Source: Flavobacteriales bacterium UBA5040 (GTDB lineage: Bacteria > Bacteroidota > Bacteroidia > Flavobacteriales > Weeksellaceae). Taken from it: a stretch of 64,000 nt of DNA. The first letter of the stretch is position 1, and each line of letters starts with the position of its first letter. Positions 17,788 through 26,333 of the stretch are shown here, one piece after another. The notes beneath the pieces were generated by a model, which saw only the letters and a program-made list of their open reading frames with translations, had not been told where the DNA came from and did not search any database. Location of the stretch: NCBI GenBank assembly GCA_002415135.1, contig DIBY01000018.1:124001-188000 (forward strand). The letters run 5' to 3'. The position numbers were made by a program, and so were the translations under genes.

Positions 17788-18555
17788 TTATTTTTTTGAA
17801 ACGACCGGTAAGATTTCGTTTTCCATTAAACCAAAACGGATAATTTCTTCTTTGCTGAATTTCTTTGAATAATAATTGATATTAACCTCAAAACCAACAT
17901 TTCTAAGTCGTTCAAAATAATCCATTCCGTACCAGCGAACGTGGTCGTATTGCCCGAAATGTTTCTGTCTTTCTTTTGGATCTGTAATGGAAAAATCCTC
18001 GTACGATTTCTCTAAAGAGTTCTTCATCGGAACCTGGAAAATTCCCCAACCGTCTTTTCTCATCACCCGATACAATTCACTCATCGCCTTTTGATCGTCT
18101 TCAATATGTTCTAAAACGTGGTTGCAAAAGATGATATCGAAACTTTCATTCTCGAAAGGCAAATCGAGAATATCTGCTTTTACATCCACAATTGGCGAAT
18201 ATAAATCCGCTGAAGTATAATCCAGATTCTCCATTTTTTTGAACCTGCGAAGAAATTCCTGCTCTGGTGCAATATGAAGAACTTTATAATTTTTTGTAAA
18301 AAAATCGGTTTCATTTTGAAGATACAACCACATTTGCCGGTGACGTTCTAAACTTAATGTTCCTGGTGAAAGAGCGTTCTCACGCTGTTTCCCATAACCG
18401 TATGGAAGAAATTTCCGGTAAGATTTTCCGTCGATTGGATCGCTGAATTTCGTTCCTTTAAAGAAGAAATAAATTAAAGGTCGAAGGAAAATGCTCAAGT
18501 TTATAAGCAAAGGTCTTGGGATGGTGTTTAAAAGAAATTTGGCAATTTTCTTCAT
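17788..18555 (-). CDS. SAM-dependent methyltransferase (Methyltransf_11 type)
   Basis: A 255-residue protein. The class I methyltransferase core has SAM motif I in the KVLHIAPEQEFLRRF region, which is not a canonical GxGxG, then FDIIFCNHVLEHIEDDQKAMSELYRVMRKDGWG, typical of motif III/IV. The missing glycine loop makes cofactor binding less certain. The start overlaps the map stop (TAATG at 18553-18557), suggesting translational coupling. The N-terminal hydrophobic segment (LLINLSIFLRPLIYFFF) could associate with the membrane. Substrate is unknown. Confidence 0.75.
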   Translation of the reverse strand: MKKIAKFLLNTIPRPLLINLSIFLRPLIYFFFKGTKFSDPIDGKSYRKFLPYGYGKQRENALSPGTLSLERHRQMWLYLQNETDFFTKNYKVLHIAPEQEFLRRFKKMENLDYTSADLYSPIVDVKADILDLPFENESFDIIFCNHVLEHIEDDQKAMSELYRVMRKDGWGIFQVPMKNSLEKSYEDFSITDPKERQKHFGQYDHVRWYGMDYFERLRNVGFEVNINYYSKKFSKEEIIRFGLMENEILPVVSKK

Positions 18556-19364
18556 TAAAAATCCAATGTAAATGGTTTTTCTTCGTCGCTGACAATTCCC
18601 AACGCTTCGTAAATGAATTTATAAGTTGACAATAAAACTGGTTTACCGCCGATGATACAAACATCATGTTCGAAATGAGCAGACGGTGACATATCAAGTG
18701 AAGTTACCGTCCAGCCATCATCATGGAATTTTACTTTCTCAGTTCCTAGATTAACCATCGGTTCAATCGCAAGGGCAATTCCGTCTTTTAAAACTTTGCC
18801 ACTTCCTTTTTTACCATAATTTGGAACTTGTGGATCTTCGTGCATTTTTTTTCCTAAACCGTGACCAACCAATTCACGAACAACGCCGTATCCATGCGCT
18901 TCACAATACGATTGGATCGCGTTGGAGATATCTCCTACTCTTTTTCCACGAACGCATTGCTCGATTCCTTTGTAAAGAGATTCTTTGGTAATTTGTAAAA
19001 GTTTTTTTATTTCGGGTGCAACTTCGCCAACCTCAAATGAGTAGGCGTGATCGCCATAAAATCCGTTCATATAAACTCCACAATCGACCGATAAAATATC
19101 ACCTTCTTGCAAAGGTTTTTCATTAGGAATTCCGTGTACCACTTCAGCATTAGGAGAAATACAAAGGTTTTTCGGGAAACCATACATTCCTAAAAATGCA
19201 GGTTCGCCACCATGATCGCGAATAAATTGTCCACCTAAATTATCGAGGTGTAAAGTAGTGACGCCTGGTTTAATTTCCTTGGCCAGCATGCCCAAAGTTT
19301 TTGAAACCAATTGTGCACTTTCTCGCATCAAGCGAAGTTCTTCTATCGTTTTTAACTGTATCAC
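18555..19364 (-). CDS. map: Type I methionine aminopeptidase
   Basis: A 269-residue enzyme that removes the initiator Met from new proteins. The five metal ligands lie in expected contexts: the two Asp in SVDCGVYMNGFYGDHAYSF, the His in VGHGLGKKMHEDPQVPNYG, the Glu in LAIEPMVNLG, and the Glu in AHFEHDV. The N-terminal IQLKTIEELRLMRESAQLV is normal for the type I form without zinc-finger extension. It heads a three-gene minus-strand unit with a methyltransferase and an SGNH hydrolase whose connection to Met removal is not obvious. Confidence 0.95.
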   Translation of the reverse strand: MIQLKTIEELRLMRESAQLVSKTLGMLAKEIKPGVTTLHLDNLGGQFIRDHGGEPAFLGMYGFPKNLCISPNAEVVHGIPNEKPLQEGDILSVDCGVYMNGFYGDHAYSFEVGEVAPEIKKLLQITKESLYKGIEQCVRGKRVGDISNAIQSYCEAHGYGVVRELVGHGLGKKMHEDPQVPNYGKKGSGKVLKDGIALAIEPMVNLGTEKVKFHDDGWTVTSLDMSPSAHFEHDVCIIGGKPVLLSTYKFIYEALGIVSDEEKPFTLDF

Positions 19365-19419
19365 TGTATGTGTATGTCTTTAATTTAAAGGGAAAGGACC
19401 TGTGGATATCAATAACGAT

Positions 19420-19851
19420 TTACCAAAATAATCCTTTCTTTTTGTCTTTTTTCATTTTAGAATAGGCCAAAACTTCTTTTCCTTCAACTCGAAATTCTAT
19501 CCTATCATTAATAATATTATAGATTTCTCCCCAACCTGGAAATCCACCAAGGTTACGGTCATCGATGAAAAGGTCAGCATCAATTTTTCGGGCTGCATTT
19601 TCATTATCAAAAACTTCACCTTCAAAACTTGAATTGACTGCATAAAACTCAACGCCATTTTTTTTGCAAAATTCGACTGCTTCGTCCAAAGTTTTCCCAT
19701 GTCGGTAAGTCCACAGAATTAATCTGTAGCCTTCGGACTGCAATTTCTTAAGAGTTTCAAAAGCAAAAGTTTTTGTTTTTCCAATTCCCGGATATCCATC
19801 ATCAACGATAGTTCCGTCGAAATCAATAGCAAGTTTCTTACTGTTTTTCAT
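19420..19851 (-). CDS. HAD-superfamily small phosphatase-like protein (BT0820-like)
   Basis: A 143-residue minimal HAD protein without a large cap. Motif I is AIDFDGTIVDD with the nucleophile Asp and acid/base Asp, motif II is LILWTYR with Thr, and motif IV is DADLFIDDRNLGG with the metal-binding Asp pair. This matches small Bacteroidota HAD proteins such as BT0820 of Bacteroides, whose substrate I do not know. A TATCTTTG box precedes it, so it is likely transcribed from its own promoter. Confidence 0.75.
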   Translation of the reverse strand: MKNSKKLAIDFDGTIVDDGYPGIGKTKTFAFETLKKLQSEGYRLILWTYRHGKTLDEAVEFCKKNGVEFYAVNSSFEGEVFDNENAARKIDADLFIDDRNLGGFPGWGEIYNIINDRIEFRVEGKEVLAYSKMKKDKKKGLFW

Positions 19852-19872
19852 TATTCTAAAATTTCAATGGTG

Positions 19873-19880
19873 CAAAGATA
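19873..19880 (-). promoter_or_regulatory. -7 box for the HAD protein gene
   Basis: TATCTTTG on the minus strand, 21 bases before the ATG at 19851. Confidence 0.45.
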
Positions 19881-19938
19881 ATAAATTTAGGACGGTGCAA
19901 AATGGTTAGCGAGGATTAGTAACTTTAGTTTAAGAATA

Positions 19939-19977
19939 AAAAATGCCAAAAAAGACATTAGCTTAGTTGGCATTTTT
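19939..19977 (-). terminator. Terminator after the desaturase gene
   Basis: AAAAATGCCAA (19939-19949) pairs with TTGGCATTTTT (19967-19977) just beyond the desaturase stop. It can work in either direction. Confidence 0.8.
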
Positions 19978-19997
19978 ATTTATTAGATTTTATCGTT

Positions 19998-20975
19998 CTA
20001 CGATTTTATCCATTTGAATTGATATTCCTGATCTGGAGTTGAAATTCTATCAGTAACCCGTTGTAATCTTCCCGGAAGTTTCATCAAATATTCCTGCGCT
20101 TTCTCAGCAGATTCATTAAGTCCCGTGATATGTTCGATCTTCCAGTCTTGCAGTAATTCTGCTAAAATATTGATATAATCCTGTCCTGTATAAACCATTG
20201 CTCTTTGCGCAGCATCGGAGAAATGTCCCCAAAGTTCGCCGGCTTTCTGACCAGATTCACGCATTAAATGTGCAGGCATTACAATTTTTTTACGCATCAT
20301 ATCTTCGAAAGCTAACATCATTTCTGAAGGATCAAGTTCGAAAATTTTTGTCACGAAATGTTTGTATGCTTTTGCATGTCGGGCTTCATCAGCTGCAATT
20401 ACACCACACATTCTTGAAAGTTTGGTATTTCCGCTTTGCTTGGCTAAAGAACCTACTCTACGGTGTGAAATATTCGTTGCAGTTTCCTGAAAACTGGTGT
20501 AAACAAAATTACGGTATGGATCCATGGTTGTTCCGATATCTAAACCATCCTGAATAAGATAATGCGTTGTAATTTCAACTTCACGCATATTCACTCTACC
20601 GCATAAATAAAGATATTTATTAAGCAAATCTCCGTGACGGTTTTCTTCGGCCGTCCAATTTCTTACCCATTGTGACCAACCGGATCTTTCTTCCTGATTT
20701 ACCCCATCAATTCCCATGATCCAGGATTCATAACTTGGCAAGGCTTCTTCGGTAATACAGTCTCCAATCAAGGTTACAAATAAATCATAGCCCATTTCCT
20801 GAGCATAAGTTTGCAGTTCTTCTACATCATATCTAAAACTATCTGAAGACGGATCTGGTAAAAAATCCGTGGGCTGCCATATTTTTTCTGCGGGTGTTAA
20901 ATAGGTGTCTATAAAGTCGTCGACATTCTTGCCTAAAGTCCTCATTACCTCTATTCTCATCATCTTATTGTACAT
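19998..20975 (-). CDS. Acyl-ACP desaturase (soluble diiron)
   Basis: A soluble diiron fatty-acid desaturase of about 325 residues, expected to insert a cis double bond into acyl-ACP and so contribute to membrane fluidity. The two diiron motifs are present: TAEENRHGDLLNKYL (EENRH) in the middle and IAADEARHAKAYKHF (DEARH) about 85 residues later. A third Glu ligand context appears in ITEEALPSYE. I favour the ATG at 20975 because the GTG at 20981 is less usual and family proteins start about there. The TATATTTG box at 20999-21006 fits either. Confidence 0.9.
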   Translation of the reverse strand: MYNKMMRIEVMRTLGKNVDDFIDTYLTPAEKIWQPTDFLPDPSSDSFRYDVEELQTYAQEMGYDLFVTLIGDCITEEALPSYESWIMGIDGVNQEERSGWSQWVRNWTAEENRHGDLLNKYLYLCGRVNMREVEITTHYLIQDGLDIGTTMDPYRNFVYTSFQETATNISHRRVGSLAKQSGNTKLSRMCGVIAADEARHAKAYKHFVTKIFELDPSEMMLAFEDMMRKKIVMPAHLMRESGQKAGELWGHFSDAAQRAMVYTGQDYINILAELLQDWKIEHITGLNESAEKAQEYLMKLPGRLQRVTDRISTPDQEYQFKWIKS

Positions 20976-20998
20976 GTTCACTCTTTTTATAGGTTACG

Positions 20999-21006
20999 CA
21001 AATATA
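20999..21006 (-). promoter_or_regulatory. -7 box for the desaturase gene
   Basis: TATATTTG on the minus strand (TAnnTTTG), 23 bases before the ATG at 20975. Confidence 0.45.
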
Positions 21007-21124
21007 ATTTAAAAATATTATCTATTGCATAATTCATTCGTTAAATTAATTTTAAAACACTCCAAACATCAAGCCGTGGCTAAAATAATACAGAAATTAA
21101 TTCCTTTTAAATATTGAAACTCCA

Positions 21125-22654
21125 TTAACTTACTAAAACTTCGCCAGTCATTATTTCTGGAATTTCAATTCCCATCACTTTTAAAATTGATGGCGCGACA
21201 TCGCCCAACTTTCCAGGTTTCAAAGCCCAGGTTCGGTCTTTATCCATTACAATTAAGGGAACTAAGTTGGTGGAATGTTGTGTGTTTGGACTTCCGTCTG
21301 GATTCATCATGACATCTGAGTTTCCGTGGTCTGCCAGAATAAATACAGCATAATCATGCTCGTAAGCTAAAGTTGCCACTCTGGAAATACATTCGTCAAC
21401 AACTTCTGCCGCTTTAACTGCGGCAGAAAAAACGCCGGTATGACCGACCATATCAGTATTCGCGAAATTTAAACAAATGAAATCTGCAGACTCATTTTCA
21501 ATCTCGGGAAGTATTTTTTCAGTAATATCAAACGCTGACATTTCAGGTTTGAAATCATAGGTTGGAACCTCTTTAGGACTTGGACATAAAATTCTACTTT
21601 CACCCACGAACTGTTCTTCTCTTCCGCCAGAAAAGAAAAAGGTAACGTGAGGGTATTTTTCCGTTTCTGCCACTCTAATTTGAGTTTTACCATTTCTTTC
21701 TAAAATTTCACCCATTGTTCCGTGCAAAACTTCTTCATCAAAAACGATATGAATATTTTTGAAACCTTTCTCGTAATTCGTCATCGTTACATAGTAAAGA
21801 TTCAACGGGTACATCCCAAATTCTGGAAACTCATTTTGAGAAAGAACTTGAGTAATCTCGCGACCACGATCTGTTCGGAAGTTAAAGCAGAAAACCACAT
21901 CGTCGTTTTCAATTTTTGCAACCGGCAACTGATTGTCTTTTAAACAAATCATCGGTTTCAAAAACTCATCGGTAATGTCATTTTTATAAGAATTATCGAT
22001 TGTTTCTAAAATATTATTGGTTTGCTCGCCGATGCCATTAACCATTGCATCGTAAGCTAACTTCACTCGTTCCCATCTTTTATCACGGTCCATCGCGTAA
22101 TACCTACCGACAACTGTCGCTAATTTTCCCGTGGTCACTTTCATGTGGTTGAGTAATTCTTCGATAAATCCTTTACCTGAATGAGGATCACAATCTCTGC
22201 CGTCCGTAAATGCATGGACATATACATTATCCGTTAATCCAAATTCTTGCGCAGCGGTCAATAAACCTTTAAGATGATTAATATGCGAGTGAACACCACC
22301 ATCTGAAACAAGACCTATAAAGTGAACTTTCTTTTTATTTGTTAAAGCGTATTCAAATGCTTTTGTAATGACATTCTCCTTTCCTAAAGTGGCGTTCTCA
22401 ACGGCCATATTGAGTTTAACCAAATTCTGATACACTACTCTCCCAGCTCCTAAATTCATGTGACCAACTTCTGAATTTCCCATCTGTCCGAAAGGCAACC
22501 CGACCGCGATTCCGCTTGCTTCAAGCGTTGTGTTTGGAAAATTTTCATAGCAAGAATTAATGAAAGGAGTATTGGCTTGGGCAATTGCAGAAACAGTAGA
22601 ATCCGTTCCTAAGCCCCAACCGTCGAGTATTGCTAAAATGGCTTTTTTTGACAT
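21125..22654 (-). CDS. gpmI: 2,3-bisphosphoglycerate-independent phosphoglycerate mutase
   Basis: A 509-residue Mn-dependent glycolytic enzyme interconverting 3- and 2-phosphoglycerate. Family marks include the N-terminal LAILDGWGLG metal site, GQMGNSEVGHMNLGAGR with the phosphorylated Ser, VHAFTDGRDCDPHSG, NFRTDRGREITQ, and the C-terminal LADHGNSDVM and TQHSTNLVP metal sites. Length is normal and the sequence looks intact. It has one of the best promoters in the window. Confidence 0.96.
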   Translation of the reverse strand: MSKKAILAILDGWGLGTDSTVSAIAQANTPFINSCYENFPNTTLEASGIAVGLPFGQMGNSEVGHMNLGAGRVVYQNLVKLNMAVENATLGKENVITKAFEYALTNKKKVHFIGLVSDGGVHSHINHLKGLLTAAQEFGLTDNVYVHAFTDGRDCDPHSGKGFIEELLNHMKVTTGKLATVVGRYYAMDRDKRWERVKLAYDAMVNGIGEQTNNILETIDNSYKNDITDEFLKPMICLKDNQLPVAKIENDDVVFCFNFRTDRGREITQVLSQNEFPEFGMYPLNLYYVTMTNYEKGFKNIHIVFDEEVLHGTMGEILERNGKTQIRVAETEKYPHVTFFFSGGREEQFVGESRILCPSPKEVPTYDFKPEMSAFDITEKILPEIENESADFICLNFANTDMVGHTGVFSAAVKAAEVVDECISRVATLAYEHDYAVFILADHGNSDVMMNPDGSPNTQHSTNLVPLIVMDKDRTWALKPGKLGDVAPSILKVMGIEIPEIMTGEVLVS

Positions 22655-22677
22655 TTTTATATATTTATGATTGAATA

Positions 22678-22708
22678 CAAATTTAGTGATTTAACAATTA
22701 TTTATCAA
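22678..22708 (-). promoter_or_regulatory. Bacteroidota promoter of gpmI (-33 TTG, -7 TAAATTTG)
   Basis: On the minus strand TTG (22708-22706) is followed after 20 bases by TAAATTTG (22685-22678). This is the canonical flavobacterial spacing. The ATG lies 23 bases further on. Confidence 0.6.
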
Positions 22709-22741
22709 TTGATTTCGAACAAACTTTATAGAAGGGGTAAT

Positions 22742-23263
22742 CTATTTCAGCAATTTCTGAAAGGCTTTACGGGCAGAACCTCGAAAATAAACTTCGCCGC
22801 AATAGGTGTAATTTAATTTATTTAAAATTTTAAGCAAAGGAATATTGTCGAAATTAGTATCTACTTTTATGCTGAAAATATTCTTTGATATAGCAACTTT
22901 TTCAACTTCTTGAAAAATTATCGTTGCTATTCCCAATCCGACGTATACTTCAGAAACTGCAACTCGATGTATAACTACATATTCTTGATTTGACAGCCAT
23001 TTTCCTTCGATAATTTCATACGCAGGTTCTATTTCAAAAATGACAGCAGCGTAACCAAGAATTTGATTTTCAGATTCCAAAACAAAGCCAAAATCTTGTT
23101 CGATATCATTTTTAATACTGTCCATATTTGGATATCCATCTTGCCATTGATTGCTTCCCTCCTCTTTTCTTCTTTTGATTGCTTGTTGAAGAATATCCCA
23201 AATTATGTCTTGATCTGCTAAAGATGCATTTCTAAGATGAAATTGTTGATTGAATTTGATCAT
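22742..23263 (-). CDS. GNAT-family N-acetyltransferase
   Basis: A 173-residue protein from the ATG at 23263. The upstream start at 23284 overlaps a -7 box and is rejected. The fold marks are an N-terminal FHLRNASLADQDIIWDILQQAI helix, the strand GYAAVIFEIEP, and the acetyl-CoA-binding region VIHRVAVSEVYVGLGIATIIFQEVE, where the usual Q/RxxGxG/A loop reads VGLGIA. The IKVDTNFDNIPLLKILNKLNY tail is typical of GNATs. Substrate is unknown. Confidence 0.8.
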   Translation of the reverse strand: MIKFNQQFHLRNASLADQDIIWDILQQAIKRRKEEGSNQWQDGYPNMDSIKNDIEQDFGFVLESENQILGYAAVIFEIEPAYEIIEGKWLSNQEYVVIHRVAVSEVYVGLGIATIIFQEVEKVAISKNIFSIKVDTNFDNIPLLKILNKLNYTYCGEVYFRGSARKAFQKLLK

Positions 23264-23281
23264 GAATCTATTTTTCTTATA

Positions 23282-23289
23282 CAAATTTA
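23282..23289 (-). promoter_or_regulatory. -7 box for the GNAT gene
   Basis: TAAATTTG on the minus strand, 18 bases before the ATG at 23263; it decides the start choice. Confidence 0.45.
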
Positions 23290-23366
23290 ATCAAGATTTT
23301 ATTCTCAAATCAGGAATTAGTAATTGAAATGAATATTTAAATTTTGTATTTTTATAAAAAACTTAA

Positions 23367-24056
23367 ATGAAAAAGAAATTAGTTGTTTTTTCAGGCGCCG
23401 GGATTTCTGCCGAAAGTGGGGTTCAGACTTTTCGTGATTCAAATGGTTTATGGGAAAACCATCGTGTAGAAGATGTAGCAAGCCCAGAAGGATTTGACAG
23501 AAATCCACAGATGGTGTTGGATTTTTATAATGCGAGAAGAAGACAGTTAAATGAGGTTACGCCAAACAAAGCTCATCTGATTTTAGCCGAATTAGAAGAT
23601 GTTTTCGAGGTCAATATTATTACCCAAAACGTTGATGATTTACATGAAAGAGCCGGTTCTACAAAAATTATTCACCTTCATGGTGAACTTAAAAAGGCAC
23701 GGCCTGTCAAGTCCGAGTCAAATATTATATCGTGGGAAGGAGACTTAAATTTAGGTGATCTTAATTTTGAAGGAATTCAACTTCGTCCGCATATTGTATG
23801 GTTTGGTGAAATGGTTCCGGAAATGGATAAGGCAATTGATTTTTGTTCTAAAGCAGATTTGTTTCTTGTGATTGGAACTTCAATGTCCGTATATCCCGCA
23901 GCGGGTTTGATTCATTATATCCCTGCAAACTGCAAAATATTTGTTATTGATCCAAGCCTTCCCAATACTTACACCGAGACCGAAAATTACTTTAAAACTT
24001 CTGCCACGCAAGGAATGGAATTATTCAAAGAGATGATCTTAAAAAAAGAAATTTGA
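23367..24056 (+). CDS. cobB: Sir2-family NAD-dependent protein deacylase (class III, SIRT5-like)
   Basis: A 229-residue sirtuin. NAD-binding motifs are FSGAGISAESGVQTFRDSNGLW (8-29) and ITQNVDDLHERAG (85-97), with catalytic His105 in HLHGEL. Tyr54 and Arg57 in FYNARRRQ are the acyl-carboxylate-binding pair of SIRT5/CobB-type enzymes, so desuccinylation as well as deacetylation is plausible. The segment that normally holds four zinc-binding Cys (about 110-140) contains none, so the structural zinc is predicted to be absent. RPHIVWFGE follows normally. Confidence 0.9.
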   Translation: MKKKLVVFSGAGISAESGVQTFRDSNGLWENHRVEDVASPEGFDRNPQMVLDFYNARRRQLNEVTPNKAHLILAELEDVFEVNIITQNVDDLHERAGSTKIIHLHGELKKARPVKSESNIISWEGDLNLGDLNFEGIQLRPHIVWFGEMVPEMDKAIDFCSKADLFLVIGTSMSVYPAAGLIHYIPANCKIFVIDPSLPNTYTETENYFKTSATQGMELFKEMILKKEI

Positions 24057-24131
24057 ATAAGAGATTTTTTAAATTTCGAGGTTTTGGTTCAGTTTCATCT
24101 CCTGATCTCGAAGCATAAATTTTGGAATAAC

Positions 24132-24157
24132 AAAAAACCGATTAGATAACCGGTTTT
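24132..24157 (-). terminator. Terminator between cobB and the response-regulator operon
   Basis: Arms AAAACCG (24134-24140) and CGGTTTT (24151-24157). The better T-run is on the minus strand, so it mainly serves transcripts coming from the two-component operon. Confidence 0.65.
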
Positions 24158-24192
24158 AAGTTTTGTTTTATCATTTGTGTTTTCTGATACTG

Positions 24193-24237
24193 CAAAAGTA
24201 GCATTTAGTTGTTTTGCAAAAAAGCGTGAAAACACCC
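24193..24237 (-). promoter_or_regulatory. GTG-N4-CAC dyad 25 bases upstream of a TACTTTTG box
   Basis: On the minus strand GGGTGTTTTCAC (24237-24226) is followed after 25 bases by TACTTTTG (24200-24193). The dyad and spacing match those in front of the operon ending at 26738, where the gap is 24 bases. Transcription from this box would run only about 50 bases to the terminator at 24132-24157. Confidence 0.35.
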
Positions 24238-24241
24238 TAAT

Positions 24242-24886
24242 TTAACACATTTCATGTTTGATTGCGAAAAGCACAATTCCAACCCTTGTTTTTACATTCA
24301 ACTTTGCAAAGATAGAATCTCTGTAACCATCAACAGTTCTGGGGCTGACACACATTTTTTCAGCAATTTCTTTATAGGTTAATTCTGAGCAAGCTAATTT
24401 GATAAATTCTATTTCGCGATCTTTTAATAAAGCACTAATTTCCTGAATTGCTTTTTCTTCAGTCTTAATTTTTAGGAGGCTTTGCGTAACAATGTCGGTG
24501 TAAAAAATCCCTTTCTCATGAACGATATTGATGGCATCAAACAAAATATCAGGTGACATGTCTTTCAGCAAATATCCTTTTGCGCCAGCTTTTAACATGC
24601 TGATTATCGTACTTTCATTATCTTCCATCGTTAAAGCAATGACTTTCAGTTCTGGATATTTCTGCGTCAATTCTGCGGTAGTTTCGATGCCATTTTTCCG
24701 CGGCATATTGATATCCATTAAAACAACTTCAGGCATGTTTTTTTTATGTTCAAGCTGATTCAAAAAGTCTTCACCATTGAAACAATTCATGACCACTTCA
24801 AATTTTGGATTAAATGAAATCATGTTTTCGATTGCTTTAGAGACCAGTTTATGATCATCTACGATTGCGATTTTTATTCTTTCCAT
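24242..24886 (-). CDS. NarL/FixJ-family response regulator
   Basis: A 214-residue two-component regulator. The receiver has the acidic pair IVDD (Asp10, Asp11), phospho-acceptor Asp58 in VVLMDINMP, Thr in ALTMED and Lys in GYLLKDMS, so phosphorylation is expected. The C-terminal LuxR-type HTH shows LKDREIEFIKLACSELTYKEIAEKMCVSPRTVDGYRDSIFAKL. Its start overlaps the end of the kinase gene by 13 bases, so the pair is translationally coupled. A repeated GTG-N4-CAC dyad in front of this operon is a candidate binding site. Confidence 0.92.
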   Translation of the reverse strand: MERIKIAIVDDHKLVSKAIENMISFNPKFEVVMNCFNGEDFLNQLEHKKNMPEVVLMDINMPRKNGIETTAELTQKYPELKVIALTMEDNESTIISMLKAGAKGYLLKDMSPDILFDAINIVHEKGIFYTDIVTQSLLKIKTEEKAIQEISALLKDREIEFIKLACSELTYKEIAEKMCVSPRTVDGYRDSIFAKLNVKTRVGIVLFAIKHEMC

Positions 24887-25662
24887 TGTGTTGGTTTTTT
24901 GTAGGAAATAGTTATTTCAGTGCCGAGATTCTCTGTAGATTTAATTGTAAAATCAGCGTTAATAATCTGTGCTCTATTTTTAATGTTTGCTAAACCACTT
25001 CCATCATTTCGTTTTTTTGCATTAAATCCTATCCCGTAATCCATAATACTGATGTCAATAAAATTTAAATGATCTTCTATTTTTATTAATATCTTATTGG
25101 ATTTAGCATGTTTAATGACATTATTAATACACTCCTGAATAATTCGAAACAAAATCAGCGCATGGTCAGGATTAATTTCTAAATGGTGATTATTAATTTG
25201 ATAGTCAACATCCATTAACTCTAACCTTTCTATTCTGAAAATTTCCCGTTCCAAAGATTCTACGAAACCAAAATGCTTTACCTGTTTACTGATAAAAACT
25301 TTAGAAAGATTCCTGATATCCTGAATACACTCTCCAATTAGCATGTTGATTTCGAGCGCTATATTTTTTTTTTCACTTTCATCGGCCATCGCTATTTTAT
25401 TGGTCATCAGTCTAGCAACAGAAAGTTTTTGTCCCAAGTCATCATGCAGTTCCTGACCAATATAATTCAATGTTTGTTCCTTGATCTCTACTTGAGAAAT
25501 TGCTAATTCCTGTTCGAAAAGGGCCTCTTTTTTTTGTTGAGATAACAGAAGTTCAGATTTTTTCTTAACAAAGACTCCATAAACCAAAACCATCATTAAA
25601 ATAACAATCAAAATAATGAAAGTGGTGATCGTAAGCAGAAAATCTATTTCTGAAAAGTTCAT
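24874..25662 (-). CDS. Sensor histidine kinase, HisKA_3 (NarX/DesK) type
   Basis: A 262-residue kinase with one N-terminal transmembrane helix (about residues 10-30) and no extracytoplasmic sensor domain. A coiled coil leads to phospho-acceptor His73 in GQELHDDLGQKLS. The HATPase part contains IIQECINNVIKHAKSN (N box), MDYGIGF (G1) and DGSGLANIKNRAQ (G2). With almost no periplasmic part it probably depends on another protein for its signal. The 7TM protein encoded just upstream, overlapping by 4 bases, is the obvious candidate. Confidence 0.9.
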   Translation of the reverse strand: MNFSEIDFLLTITTFIILIVILMMVLVYGVFVKKKSELLLSQQKKEALFEQELAISQVEIKEQTLNYIGQELHDDLGQKLSVARLMTNKIAMADESEKKNIALEINMLIGECIQDIRNLSKVFISKQVKHFGFVESLEREIFRIERLELMDVDYQINNHHLEINPDHALILFRIIQECINNVIKHAKSNKILIKIEDHLNFIDISIMDYGIGFNAKKRNDGSGLANIKNRAQIINADFTIKSTENLGTEITISYKKPTQWKE

Positions 25663-26321
25663 TTTTTTAAATTAATATTTTTCGCGAAAAAAATTCCACT
25701 AATCAGTATAGCATAACCAATTACATTAACAACAAATAAAATTATGAAAAATATATTGATATTCATCATTTCCATAGAAGTATTACTGATAATGAGCAAA
25801 GGAGTTACTCCTAAGTAAATAGACATCAATCCAATACATGCCCAAAATGGGTAATAAGACTTAATATTTAAAATTTTATCAGAATTGAATGTTTCTTTTA
25901 AAACTAAATAAATATTGAAAATCAACAAGATAACTTCTAAAAAATAAAATTTAAAAGGAAATTTAGAGAAGAAATCTTCAGATAATGTTGCAAATAAAAT
26001 ATAACTAATTAAAAATAGTCCTATTATAAAAAGATTGATTATTCTCGATTTTTTGAGCTCTAAAATACTTCTGAAGTATAGAAAGAAAAGGAAAAACACA
26101 CAGAGATTGACTGCTATGGCATAAATGGGGATACTGGGGAATTTGAAACTTAAACGCATGATAAATAAGACGGTATCGGTCACCACCACTATTCCACTTG
26201 CGATAATAAAATAAATAATTCCTTTTCCTAATTTTTTTCTTTTGATAAGTAATAATATAAAAAATACGAATACTAATAAAAGTTGGATTACACTTGCTGC
26301 AGTCCGGTTCCATTCTATCAT
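25659..26321 (-). CDS. Seven-transmembrane protein, predicted sensory partner of the kinase
   Basis: A 220-residue protein with seven hydrophobic segments separated by short basic loops (for example KRKKLGKG after TM1 and LELKKSR after TM3). I recognise no named family. The stop overlaps the kinase start by 4 bases and the upstream gene ends 12 bases before it. This strong coupling supports a sensor or signal-transfer role with the nearly sensorless kinase; that role is inferred from context only. Very AT-rich codon use is normal for hydrophobic genes in this genome. Confidence 0.7.
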   Translation of the reverse strand: MIEWNRTAASVIQLLLVFVFFILLLIKRKKLGKGIIYFIIASGIVVVTDTVLFIMRLSFKFPSIPIYAIAVNLCVFFLFFLYFRSILELKKSRIINLFIIGLFLISYILFATLSEDFFSKFPFKFYFLEVILLIFNIYLVLKETFNSDKILNIKSYYPFWACIGLMSIYLGVTPLLIISNTSMEMMNINIFFIILFVVNVIGYAILISGIFFAKNINLKK

Positions 26322-26333
26322 TATTGCTACTTA

